DNA of 12,623 nt from Bacteroidales bacterium UBA6346 (lineage in GTDB: Bacteria; Bacteroidota; Bacteroidia; Bacteroidales; UBA932), in assembly GCA_002438905.1 (NCBI GenBank), contig DJSA01000014.1:1-12623 (forward strand), read 5' to 3'. Of the stretch, positions 5,539-12,623 are shown in pieces. The notes below the pieces were generated by a model. That model was not told where the DNA came from, did not search any database, and saw only the letters and a program-made list of their open reading frames with translations. Positions within the stretch are counted from its first letter, which is position 1. The number at the start of each line of letters is the position of its first letter. The position numbers were made by a program, and so were the translations under genes.

Positions 5539-6225
5539 ATGCGTTCACAAAAAAACGTGAGTGTGCTGTTCCTGCTTTTCAGCATCCTCTTCTGTGTCTG
5601 TCTCATCACGGCAAACCTTCTCGAAACAAAGCAAATCGCAGTCGGACCGATTTCTTTGACCGGCGGTCTTTTAGTTTTCCCTGTCAGCTACATCATCAAC
5701 GATTGTGTGTGTGAGGTGTGGGGCTACGGCAAGGCTCGTCTGCTAATCTGGACCGGCTTCGCGATGAACTTTTTCGTTGTCGCGATGGGTGCCTTGTGCG
5801 ACATCATTCCTCCTGCTCCCTATTGGGACAACCAGGCCGGATTCCACTCCATCTTCGGGCTTGCCCCACGAATAGCCGGAGCGTCATTTGTCGCGTTCAT
5901 AGTCGGTTCGTTCGCCAATGCATTCGTAATGAGCAAGATGAAGCTCCGAGACGGCGCGAAGCGTTTTTCCTTGCGTGCAATTCTCAGCACTGTGGCAGGC
6001 GAGGGCTTCGACAGCCTCATTTTCTTCCCGATTGCCTTCCTCGGCGTCATTCCGGCCACCGAACTTCCAAAGATGATGCTCTGGCAGGTCTTCCTAAAGA
6101 CGGTTTATGAGATAGTCGCCCTTCCCGTAACTATCCGTGTGGTGCGCGCTCTCAAGAGGCACGAAGGCAACAGCGCGGACGACGAAGGTATCTCCTATAA
6201 TATCTTCAAGATAAGAGAACTTTAA
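5539..6225 (+). CDS. yhhQ: Queuosine precursor transporter, YhhQ/VUT (COG1738) family
   Basis: A 228-residue integral membrane protein with about six hydrophobic segments. Family motifs are ANLLETKQI (residues 25-33), FPVSYIINDCVCEVWGYGKA (47-66) and GEGFDSLIFFPIAF (154-167). YhhQ imports queuine-type precursors such as preQ0 or preQ1 for the tRNA anticodon modification queuosine. ATG 5539 is chosen because AAAAACAAGATTT directly before it is a typical A-rich Bacteroidota start region and because MRSQKNVSVLFLLF fits the family N-terminus. An upstream TTG (5515) lies inside the leader stem and is unlikely. The last 20 residues are polar and charged. It has its own promoter and a structured leader. 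No queuosine synthesis gene is in the window, so a salvage or uptake role is an inference from the family. Confidence 0.9.
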   Translation: MRSQKNVSVLFLLFSILFCVCLITANLLETKQIAVGPISLTGGLLVFPVSYIINDCVCEVWGYGKARLLIWTGFAMNFFVVAMGALCDIIPPAPYWDNQAGFHSIFGLAPRIAGASFVAFIVGSFANAFVMSKMKLRDGAKRFSLRAILSTVAGEGFDSLIFFPIAFLGVIPATELPKMMLWQVFLKTVYEIVALPVTIRVVRALKRHEGNSADDEGISYNIFKIREL

Positions 6226-6330
6226 ATTTCTTCGCTTCATCTCTCCAATCTCATCGGTCATGTACCTCGTTGACATTCGTGCGTCCTGCCCGTGAATCTG
6301 AGCGGAGGCCTTCGTGGCCGATGAACGCTG

Positions 6331-6361
6331 TTGCGGGAAACGGGGCAATTTCGTATATTTG
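6331..6361 (+). promoter_or_regulatory. Candidate promoter for the cation/proton antiporter
   Basis: TTGC (6331-6334), a 19-base spacer, and a full-match -7 box TATATTTG (6354-6361) followed by CAG. Transcription would start near 6366, about 50 bases before ATG 6416. It lies in the 190-base gap after yhhQ, where I saw no further gene and only a weak GGCC hairpin near 6307-6319. Confidence 0.6.
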
Positions 6362-6415
6362 CAGCCCCAAAATGTAATGGCATTCATGGGCTAATACTAA
6401 TACAAAACATCATTG

Positions 6416-7603
6416 ATGAAGAAAGTACTCTCTTTTTCTGTCTTTCTCCTTGTCGGGCTTGCCGTTTCGCAGGCGCTTCCGTTCTTTGCAGGAGATGCCG
6501 TACATTCCGTTAAGATAGTAACCGACATTTTCCTTTACATCTGCCTCGCATTCATAATGATAAACGTCGGCCGCGAGTTTGAAATTGACAAGGCCCGATG
6601 GAAATCATATGCGCTCGACTATTTCGTCGCCATGGTCGCCGCCGCGATGCCATGGATTCTTATCGCGCTCTACTATATTTTTGTCTTGTTCCCGTCGGGT
6701 GAATGGGGGAGCGGCGACCTGTGGAAAGAGACTCTCCTGATAAGCCGATTTGCCGCACCGACTTCCGCGGGCATACTTTTCACGATGCTTGCCGCCCTCA
6801 GGCTGAAGTCGAGCTGGATGTACAGGAAAATACAGGTACTTGCAATTTTCGACGATCTCGACACCATACTCCTAATGATTCCTCTTCAAATATTCATGAT
6901 AGGAATGAAATGGCAGATGGCGGTTATTCTCGCAATCGTCATGTTCCTCCTCGTTTTTGGATGGAAGAAGATGGGGCAGTACGGGATGCGGCAGGACTGG
7001 AAGGCAATTCTCGGCTATTCCGTCATCGTCATCGCGTTCACCCAGGGAATATATCACGTCTCCGAATACTATCTCGGCATGCACGAGGGCATACACATCG
7101 AGGTCCTGCTTCCGGCGTTCATCCTCGGAATGGTCATGAAGCCGCAGCATATAGAGTCGAAGACGGAGACGAACGTCGCGACGGCGATTTCATATCTCTT
7201 CATGTTCCTTGTCGGCGTGAGTATGCCGCAGTTCATCGGAATTGACATGAACTCGCAGGCGGCAAACCCGGATTCTGTGACGGCATCGCTTCCGATGATG
7301 TCCTGGGGAATGATTGCCGTCCATGTGCTCGTCGTCTCCCTGCTCTCGAACATCGGAAAGCTTATGCCGCTCGCATTTTACCGCGACCGCAAGTTCAGCG
7401 AGAGACTTGCCCTTTCAATCGGAATGTTCACCCGTGGCGAGGTCGGTGCCGGAGTGATTTTCATCGCCATCAGCTATGGTCTCGGAGGCCCGCTGCTGCT
7501 GATTTCCGTGCTGACGATTGTGCTCAACCTGATTCTTACGGGCGGGTTCGTGATGATCGTGAAGAAGTTGGCGCTGCGGACCTACACCCAGGACGCTGAA
7601 TGA
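6416..7603 (+). CDS. Cation/proton antiporter, CPA2-like (Na+/H+ exchanger fold)
   Basis: A 395-residue polytopic membrane protein with about 11-12 hydrophobic segments. Near the middle, AIFDDLDTILL carries the paired aspartates Asp146-Asp147 expected of electrogenic CPA2 antiporters (compare NhaA and NapA). SRFAAPTSAGILFTML (residues 110-125) resembles the helix with the unwound segment near the ion site, and GMFTRGEVGAGVIF (Arg340, Glu342) the late core helix. It lacks the C-terminal TrkA-N or TrkA-C domains of Kef potassium systems, so it is a transport domain alone. The ion (Na+, K+ or another) cannot be told from sequence. ATG 6416 is preferred over the TTG just before it. Its promoter and the strong terminator behind it make it a single-gene unit. 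Confidence 0.85.
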   Translation: MKKVLSFSVFLLVGLAVSQALPFFAGDAVHSVKIVTDIFLYICLAFIMINVGREFEIDKARWKSYALDYFVAMVAAAMPWILIALYYIFVLFPSGEWGSGDLWKETLLISRFAAPTSAGILFTMLAALRLKSSWMYRKIQVLAIFDDLDTILLMIPLQIFMIGMKWQMAVILAIVMFLLVFGWKKMGQYGMRQDWKAILGYSVIVIAFTQGIYHVSEYYLGMHEGIHIEVLLPAFILGMVMKPQHIESKTETNVATAISYLFMFLVGVSMPQFIGIDMNSQAANPDSVTASLPMMSWGMIAVHVLVVSLLSNIGKLMPLAFYRDRKFSERLALSIGMFTRGEVGAGVIFIAISYGLGGPLLLISVLTIVLNLILTGGFVMIVKKLALRTYTQDAE

Positions 7604-7608
7604 CTTTT

Positions 7609-7642
7609 GCCGCCGTCACAAGATTTGGTGACGGCGGCTTTT
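7609..7642 (+). terminator. Strong intrinsic terminator after the antiporter gene
   Basis: GCCGCCGTCAC (7609-7619) and GTGACGGCGGC (7628-7638) form a perfect 11-bp GC-rich stem with an 8-base loop, followed by TTTT. It starts five bases after the stop codon. It isolates the TonB-receptor operon from upstream transcription. Confidence 0.9.
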
Positions 7643-7663
7643 CAATATACCTAAATGTTGTAA

Positions 7664-7694
7664 TTGCGGCCTGCCGGACATAGACCTACCTTTG
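7664..7694 (+). promoter_or_regulatory. Promoter of the TonB-receptor operon
   Basis: TTGC (7664-7667), a 19-base spacer, and a full-match -7 box TACCTTTG (7687-7694) followed by CAG. Transcription would start near 7699, only about 20 bases before ATG 7718. The leader is therefore too short for a cobalamin or other riboswitch, so control must be at the promoter. No clear Fur-type repeat was seen. Confidence 0.65.
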
Positions 7695-7717
7695 CAGAAT
7701 AAATCAGAGTAGTGTCT

Positions 7718-10312
7718 ATGTCATTTTCCGGCGTCAAATATGGGGCGGTGTCAGTCTTGTTCGTGCTTGTCCTTTTCGCTTTGCCGCTTTCGGCTCAGGA
7801 AACAAAGGATGCCTGGCCGGCGGCCAAGCCAGACACGGCCGATGTCGCCGCGATGCACTTCAACCTGCACGAGGCCGTTGTCACCGCCACCGAGTCCCAC
7901 AGCGTCGTGAACTCGTCGAAGATAGGGGAGGAGGCCATAGAGCACATCCAGCCATCCAGCTTCGCCGACCTGCTTGAGCTGCTTCCCGGAGGACGCGCCG
8001 AAGACCCGATTCTCGGAGCTCCGCAGACAATAAACCTGCGTGCCGCCGCATCGCTTTCCGACGACAACTACTCGACCTCATCGCTCGGCACGAAGTTCCT
8101 CATCGACGGCATCCCGCTGAACAACGACGCCAATCTTCAGACGACTCCGGTCTGGAGCAGCTACGGCAGTTCCTTCGTCAATGCCGGAGCGGACATGAGG
8201 ACCATCCCGACCGACGACATCGAGTCAGTCGAGATTGTCCGCGGCATCCCCTCCGTCGAGTACGGAGACCTCACCAGCGGAATGGTCAAAATCAAGCGCC
8301 GTCATGGCGGGCGCGACCTCAGGGCACGCTTCAAGGCCGACATGAAGAGCATGCTGTTCTATACCGGCAAGGGCTTCGAGTGGGGAAAGCGCGACAAACT
8401 CACTATGAACCTCGATTTCAATGTCCTCGACTCGAAGAACGAGCCGCGCAACCCGCGCCAGAACTACCGCCGCTTCACCTTCAGCTACCGCGTCGGCAAG
8501 AACCTCTCACTTGACCGTTTCCAAATCACGATGAACGGCAACCTTGACTACACCGGCTCCTTCGACACGCGCAAGGCGGACAAGGACCTCGACTTCGGCG
8601 ACTGCGGCCCGATAGAGACATACGACTCGAAATACAACCGTTTCGTAGCCGGCGGGGAACTCAATCTCCGGAACAAGGATAACGGATTCTTCCGCAAATT
8701 CTCGCTCACGGTCTCCGCAACGGGGGAATATGACCTCATCGACCGTTGGAAATATGTTGTTCTTGCCTCCCCGGTGCCCCTTTCAACCTCGCTGGACGAG
8801 GGCGAGCACGACGCCGTGACCGTGCCTTACAAATACGGGGCGACCCTGAAGGTCGACGGGCGGCCGTTCTACGCCTATATCAAGGCCTCGACCCTCTGCT
8901 ACGCCGGCACCGAACACACGGACAATGACTTCCGCTTCGGGCTGGAGTGGAACCTTGACAAGAACTTCGGCAAGGGCGTGATTTTCGACCCTCTCAAGCC
9001 GTTTTCTCCGGACATGAACGTGCGTCCGCGAAACTTCAGCCTCATTCCTGCCAACCATCAGCTCTCAGCCTACGCGGAGGACAGCTTCACCTGGAACGCG
9101 GGACGTTTCCGCATCGAGGCGATGGCCGGACTGCGTGCAGGGATGATGCTCGGGCTCGGAGGCCGCTACGAAATCAACGGCCGGCTTCATCTCGACCCGA
9201 GGCTGAACCTCCGCCTGAATTTCCCGGAGTTCACGCTCGGCGGCGAGCCTTTCAAGTGGGCGGTTTCCGCCGGAGTCGGACAGCACACCAAGCTCCCGAC
9301 CATGGCTCAGCTCTTCCCGAATCCGATTTACAACGACATAACACAGTTCAACTATTGGCCGACAGATGAGAGCAAGCGTCGTATAAACCTGTTCGTCAAG
9401 AAGATAGACCCCACGAACTACGGCCTTTCTGCGGCACGCAATTTCAAGTGGGAGGTCCGCACGGACGCGCAGTGGAACGGCTGGTCGTTCTCCCTGACAT
9501 ATTTTCAGGAAGACATGACCTCCGGATTCCGCAACAACAGCTCCGACTACACCCGCGTGATTTATAAGGACTACGACGAGAGCGCGGTCGATAAGGACGC
9601 GCTGGCCGGACCTCCGAGCCTCGAAAACCTGCCGTATCAGCTTGACACTCTGCTCGTTTCATACACGTTCGTCACAAACGGCAGCCGCACGAAAAAGGAG
9701 GGAGTCGAATTTACCCTCGCGACGAAGCGGCTCGATGTTCTCAGGACTAAGCTCACTGTGAACGGCGCATGGTTCCGCACGAGGTACATGAACTCGCTTC
9801 CGCAATATTACCGTCCTTCGGCGGTCGTCTCCGGCAAGACATATCCATATGTCGGAATTTACGAGGACAGCGACAACTATCTGAGGGACAGCTTCAACAC
9901 GAATTTCACCTTCGACACCCAGATTCCCCGTTTCGGACTCATATTCTCGACTTCCTTCCAATGTCAGTGGTTCACGGGAAATCAGAATGGGTGGCGCAAC
10001 CCGTATCCTCTCGCGTACATCGACAAAAACCTTGAGACACACGAATTTACGGATGAATCGTTGAAGAACGGAGTGCTTTCCCTCATGATAAAGCCCGAGC
10101 GCGACGAGTCCATTTTCCTCTATAACCGAGTGCCCTTCAGCATGAACGTGAATCTGAAGGTGACGAAAAAACTCTGGCGCGACCGCCTTTCGATTGCCGT
10201 GTTCGTCAACAAGATTCTGGACTATACGCCGTCGTACATAACGAGGATGGGAGTGGAAATACGTCGCGAGGTGATGCCTTACTTCGGAATGGAACTGAAC
10301 TTCAGAATATGA
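7718..10312 (+). CDS. TonB-dependent outer-membrane receptor (no SusD partner)
   Basis: A full-length 864-residue receptor. A Sec signal peptide ends near LPLSA-QE (residue 26). A TonB-box-like segment EAVVTATE lies at about 52-59, then a plug domain to about residue 195 with LIDGIPLNND and the end signature IESVEIVRGIPSVEYGDLTSGMV. The rest is a 22-strand-type barrel rich in alternating aromatic strands, ending in GMELNFRI. The carboxypeptidase-regulatory-like domain that precedes the plug in SusC proteins is missing, and no SusD gene follows, so it is not a standard polysaccharide-utilisation pair. Such receptors take up metal chelates, cofactors or small ligands with energy from TonB-ExbBD; the substrate is unknown. 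ATG 7718 is preferred over GTG 7712. A lipoprotein gene follows after 45 bases and probably shares its transcript. Confidence 0.92.
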   Translation: MSFSGVKYGAVSVLFVLVLFALPLSAQETKDAWPAAKPDTADVAAMHFNLHEAVVTATESHSVVNSSKIGEEAIEHIQPSSFADLLELLPGGRAEDPILGAPQTINLRAAASLSDDNYSTSSLGTKFLIDGIPLNNDANLQTTPVWSSYGSSFVNAGADMRTIPTDDIESVEIVRGIPSVEYGDLTSGMVKIKRRHGGRDLRARFKADMKSMLFYTGKGFEWGKRDKLTMNLDFNVLDSKNEPRNPRQNYRRFTFSYRVGKNLSLDRFQITMNGNLDYTGSFDTRKADKDLDFGDCGPIETYDSKYNRFVAGGELNLRNKDNGFFRKFSLTVSATGEYDLIDRWKYVVLASPVPLSTSLDEGEHDAVTVPYKYGATLKVDGRPFYAYIKASTLCYAGTEHTDNDFRFGLEWNLDKNFGKGVIFDPLKPFSPDMNVRPRNFSLIPANHQLSAYAEDSFTWNAGRFRIEAMAGLRAGMMLGLGGRYEINGRLHLDPRLNLRLNFPEFTLGGEPFKWAVSAGVGQHTKLPTMAQLFPNPIYNDITQFNYWPTDESKRRINLFVKKIDPTNYGLSAARNFKWEVRTDAQWNGWSFSLTYFQEDMTSGFRNNSSDYTRVIYKDYDESAVDKDALAGPPSLENLPYQLDTLLVSYTFVTNGSRTKKEGVEFTLATKRLDVLRTKLTVNGAWFRTRYMNSLPQYYRPSAVVSGKTYPYVGIYEDSDNYLRDSFNTNFTFDTQIPRFGLIFSTSFQCQWFTGNQNGWRNPYPLAYIDKNLETHEFTDESLKNGVLSLMIKPERDESIFLYNRVPFSMNVNLKVTKKLWRDRLSIAVFVNKILDYTPSYITRMGVEIRREVMPYFGMELNFRI

Positions 10313-10357
10313 CGGGATAATCTGGTGTATGGGTATGATTATGATATGATGGGACGG

Positions 10358-10777
10358 ATGATTGAAAATATGGGGACAGGACATTTGCGGCGTATTCTCG
10401 CGGCTGCCTTGTGCGCTGTGATGTTTTCGGGATGTACGGAATATGACGACGCGGGGCTCTTCACCTCGCTGACGCTCGAAACGGAGCTTCCGGACGGAGC
10501 CAAGGCTGTGCTCGTGACGGCTGACAACAGTCTCAAGGGAACGTTCATCCGGAATGTGAACACTCTGCAAAGCTTTGATTATCCGGCATTTGTCGGCGGG
10601 CGCTGCACCTTGAGGATTCCCCGTGGAGTGTATATGCTCTCGTTCGACGGAACGGCAACTCTCGACGACGGCTCGAAGATTAAGGTCCGCTACGCCGGAA
10701 ACAACACCTACGAGTCGGCGGTCGCTTTGTTGGAGGAGAATGAGAAGATGGTTCTCAAACTGACTGTTCTGAAATGA
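10358..10777 (+). CDS. Small lipoprotein between TonB receptor and beta-barrel protein
   Basis: About 139 residues with a lipoprotein signal: a basic HLRR, a hydrophobic ILAAALCAVM, and the lipobox FSGC with Cys26 as lipidation site. ATG 10370 (four residues shorter) and GTG 10325 are other possible starts. The mature part looks all-beta: SLTLETELPDGAKAVLVTAD, then RCTLRIPRGVYMLSFDGTAT and an ending of alternating hydrophobics. This resembles the N-terminal CNA-B-like module of the DUF4876 lipoproteins that, as I recall, accompany such receptors. Here the large C-terminal part of those proteins is absent. Its stop overlaps the next start (ATGA), so the two are translationally coupled. The acidic residues after Cys (TEYDD) may direct it to the cell surface. 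Function is unknown; a ligand-binding or accessory role for the receptor is inferred from position. Confidence 0.75.
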   Translation: MIENMGTGHLRRILAAALCAVMFSGCTEYDDAGLFTSLTLETELPDGAKAVLVTADNSLKGTFIRNVNTLQSFDYPAFVGGRCTLRIPRGVYMLSFDGTATLDDGSKIKVRYAGNNTYESAVALLEENEKMVLKLTVLK

Positions 10778-12381
10778 GATTTTTGAGTGTCATATCAATG
10801 GTTGTGGCGGCAGTTGCGACACTGTCCCTGCCGGTCTATGCTTCTTCTGTCCATGGCTACTCGCCGACAGCCAGTTCTCAGGCAGCCCGTCAGCTGTCTC
10901 GTGCCGCGTCCGACTCGCTCTCTGTGACTCTGCGCTCGTTTGAGACGGATGCCCCTGTTGAGACCGTGGGGCGTGAAATTTCGGAGCACAACACCGCCTC
11001 ACGGCTTTTCGCCCGCCGCCATTCCATGACGGAGGTCGAGGCGCGGTTCAACTGGCGGCAGGAAAGCTCGGCGGTCCTTGAGCCTCTCGGCGACGCCGCC
11101 ATGACGGGGGAGTTCAACGTCCGCTCTCATGTCGTCCTGAACGACCGCTCCGTGGCTGTAGCCGGAGCCGACTATTACAACGGGGTGAAGCGCAATGTCC
11201 GCTGGAACTCCGTCTCTGACTACGAGCTGCTCGCGCCATACGTGATGGCCGATTCTCTCGGAGGCGACCTGCGCACTTCGCAGTACTCGTTCTACGGCGG
11301 CTATGCGATGCGCCACCATCGCTTCAACTGGGGAGTCGGCGCTGGCTACCGTGCCCTTCACGAGTACCGGCAGGTCGATCCGCGTCCTCGCAGCGTCGTC
11401 TCTGACTTTCATCTTGACCTCTCTGCCGGCTGCCTCTTTGACAGCTACCGCCTCAATGCCGACGCCTCCCTGCGCCTCTACCGCCAGTTTCAGGAGGTCA
11501 GCTTCATGAACGAGCGCGGAGCCAACACCTCCGAACTGCATTTCACGGGGCTGGGAACCCATTTCGAGCGCTTCGCCGGATCGGGCGACTACTGCGCGAC
11601 GCGCTACCGGGGGACCGGCTGCGACGTCGCCCTCTCGCTGATGCCGCTGCATTTCGGCGGATTCTATGCGCTTGCGGGATATGCCCTGTTTGACGTGAAC
11701 CGCACACTTGCCAACCAGAACAAGGTGCCGATTACGAGGATGCTGCGGCATCGGGGATATGCCTTCCTTGCGTATAGGGGCGGTTCTGACTCCTTCGAAT
11801 GGGGCGTTTTCGCCGACGGCGGCGCGGAGCTGTCCGACGGGCGCGAGAATGTGATAGACAACGGGTTGGGAAACATTTATAATGTTCTCTACGCGATGCC
11901 GATGTACCGCTCGCTCAAGGCCGACGCCGATGCCGGAGCTGTGCTGACATGGCGGCGTTCCGGAGGTCGGGACTGGTCTCTGCTGGGGCGCGTAGAGTGG
12001 CTTCACTGGAACTCCTCCTACCGCTACCCTTCAGGCTTCCTCTCCTTTGACCGGCTCGGGGGCACTCTGGGGGCTGTCGGAAGGTGGCTCATTCATGGAA
12101 AATGGGTGGTTGCAGTGGAGTTCGGGACCGGAGGCCACGGCAGCGTCCGAGGCGGTCTGGCTCTTCCGGAGGGACGCTGTGAGGCAAAGGTCGCGGCGCA
12201 TTACGGGAGCATGTACGGGAGGCTGAACGACGCTCTTGTCCTCGCCGACGCGGGCTTCCGCGTGCAGCGTTCCATAGGTTCTCGAACTGCGGCATATCTC
12301 CGCACAACCTGCCGGCACTCGTTTTTCCTTTCGGGCGAAAACCGGGACGCCGGACTTGTTGCGATTGGATTATGTTTTTGA
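10774..12381 (+). CDS. Predicted outer-membrane beta-barrel protein of unknown function (DUF6850-like)
   Basis: A 535-residue secreted protein with a signal peptide (MRFLSVISMVVAAVATLSLP, cleavage near VYA-SS at residue 23). The mature part has many strands of alternating hydrophobic and polar residues rich in Tyr, Trp, Phe, Gly and Arg, and it ends in GLVAIGLCF. The terminal Phe is the usual signal of BAM-inserted outer-membrane proteins. There is no plug domain or TonB box, so it is not a second TonB receptor. From memory it resembles an uncharacterised Bacteroidota barrel family (DUF6850) found beside TonB receptors; an HMM search would decide this. The start ATG overlaps the lipoprotein stop by four bases, and only A/T-rich sequence separates it from the next lipoprotein gene. 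It may act as an export channel, receptor partner or surface platform, all unproven. Confidence 0.78.
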   Translation: MRFLSVISMVVAAVATLSLPVYASSVHGYSPTASSQAARQLSRAASDSLSVTLRSFETDAPVETVGREISEHNTASRLFARRHSMTEVEARFNWRQESSAVLEPLGDAAMTGEFNVRSHVVLNDRSVAVAGADYYNGVKRNVRWNSVSDYELLAPYVMADSLGGDLRTSQYSFYGGYAMRHHRFNWGVGAGYRALHEYRQVDPRPRSVVSDFHLDLSAGCLFDSYRLNADASLRLYRQFQEVSFMNERGANTSELHFTGLGTHFERFAGSGDYCATRYRGTGCDVALSLMPLHFGGFYALAGYALFDVNRTLANQNKVPITRMLRHRGYAFLAYRGGSDSFEWGVFADGGAELSDGRENVIDNGLGNIYNVLYAMPMYRSLKADADAGAVLTWRRSGGRDWSLLGRVEWLHWNSSYRYPSGFLSFDRLGGTLGAVGRWLIHGKWVVAVEFGTGGHGSVRGGLALPEGRCEAKVAAHYGSMYGRLNDALVLADAGFRVQRSIGSRTAAYLRTTCRHSFFLSGENRDAGLVAIGLCF

Positions 12382-12418
12382 TTGTCATAATATAATAGTT
12401 TTAATTTTTAGTATTTTT

Positions 12419-12623
12419 ATGAAAAAGATTTTATTTGCTCTTGCAGCCGCGCTCGTCGTTCTTGCCGGCTGCGAAAAGGAAGAGGAAAAGTTTGTTCCTC
12501 AGCTCAGTGTTGACAAACAGGAACTCTCGACCGGGTTTGAGGCGGCCGAACTGTCGTTCGCAATCACCGCGAACTGCGGGTGGACCATCACAACCGATGC
12601 AGCGGAAGGCGAGACCTGGTTTG
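12419..12623 (+). CDS. BACON-domain lipoprotein, N-terminal part (3' end outside window)
   Basis: The first 68 residues of a lipoprotein. MKKILFALAAALVVLAGC is a classical lipoprotein signal with Cys18. The acidic CEKEEEK directly after it resembles the Bacteroidota surface-export signal, so the protein is probably exposed on the cell surface. From about residue 29, LSVDKQELSTGFEAAELSF and ANCGWTITTD fit the start of a BACON domain, a beta-sandwich often found at the N-terminus of surface glycan- or mucin-related proteins. What follows the domain is unknown. The 37 bases before the ATG are almost pure A/T and could hold a weak promoter (TTTG at 12377, TAATTTTT at 12402), but read-through from the upstream operon is equally likely. 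Confidence 0.78.
   Translation, partial: MKKILFALAAALVVLAGCEKEEEKFVPQLSVDKQELSTGFEAAELSFAITANCGWTITTDAAEGETWF

Noticed and set aside
6303..6320. GGCC-TTCGT-GGCC hairpin after yhhQ as a terminator
   Set aside because: The stem is only four base pairs and no T-run follows.
7695..7717. Possible cobalamin riboswitch before the TonB receptor
   Set aside because: Only about 20 bases lie between the likely transcription start and ATG, too short for any aptamer.
9659..10570. 303-codon - strand frame across the end of the TonB receptor and the small lipoprotein
   Set aside because: It crosses two well-supported + strand genes and shows no recognisable protein features.
10999..12006. 335-codon - strand frame inside the beta-barrel gene
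   Set aside because: Long open antisense frames are common in GC-rich genes; no signal, motif or promoter supports it, while the + frame has a signal peptide and a terminal Phe.

Overview
The window looks like chromosomal DNA from a Bacteroidota species, probably in the order Bacteroidales; a fairly GC-rich, Rikenellaceae/Alistipes-like genome is a guess. The evidence is six candidate promoters of the Bacteroidota type (a TTTG-like -33 box, a 19-nt spacer, and a TAnnTTTG or TAnnTTCG -7 box), A-rich rather than Shine-Dalgarno start regions, a TonB-dependent receptor, lipoproteins, and a partial BACON-domain lipoprotein. No tRNA, rRNA, CRISPR array, insertion sequence or phage gene was seen. 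The gene order looks like core metabolism on the left and an outer-membrane accessory locus on the right.

Left part (1-3330): the C-terminal part of a class I iron-sulfur fumarate hydratase, a GreA-type transcript cleavage factor, a SprT-like zinc metalloprotease whose candidate promoter ends a few bases before its ATG (possibly leaderless), and, convergent to it, a CobW/COG0523 GTPase carrying a very His/Asp/Glu-rich insertion that suggests zinc handling.

Middle part (3330-7645): two late menaquinone genes face each other, the menG/ubiE methyltransferase on + and the menA prenyltransferase on -. Between their ends lies a 20-bp tandem repeat that runs into a REP-like palindrome. menA is divergent from a YhhQ-type queuosine-precursor transporter, and their two candidate promoters interlock. 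The transporter mRNA has a leader of about 100 nt that can fold into a three-way junction closed by an 8-bp stem followed by AAAAACAAG, a candidate riboswitch. A CPA2-like cation/proton antiporter follows, ended by a strong intrinsic terminator.

Right part (7660-12623): an apparent operon with its own promoter. It encodes a SusD-less TonB-dependent receptor lacking the usual N-terminal carboxypeptidase-regulatory-like domain, a small lipoprotein, and (ATGA overlap) a 535-residue predicted outer-membrane beta-barrel. It may continue into a surface lipoprotein with a BACON-like domain that is cut by the window end. This group is the best candidate for an undescribed system: a TonB-powered outer-membrane uptake or assembly module of unknown substrate. 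The receptor leader is too short to hold a cobalamin-type riboswitch.
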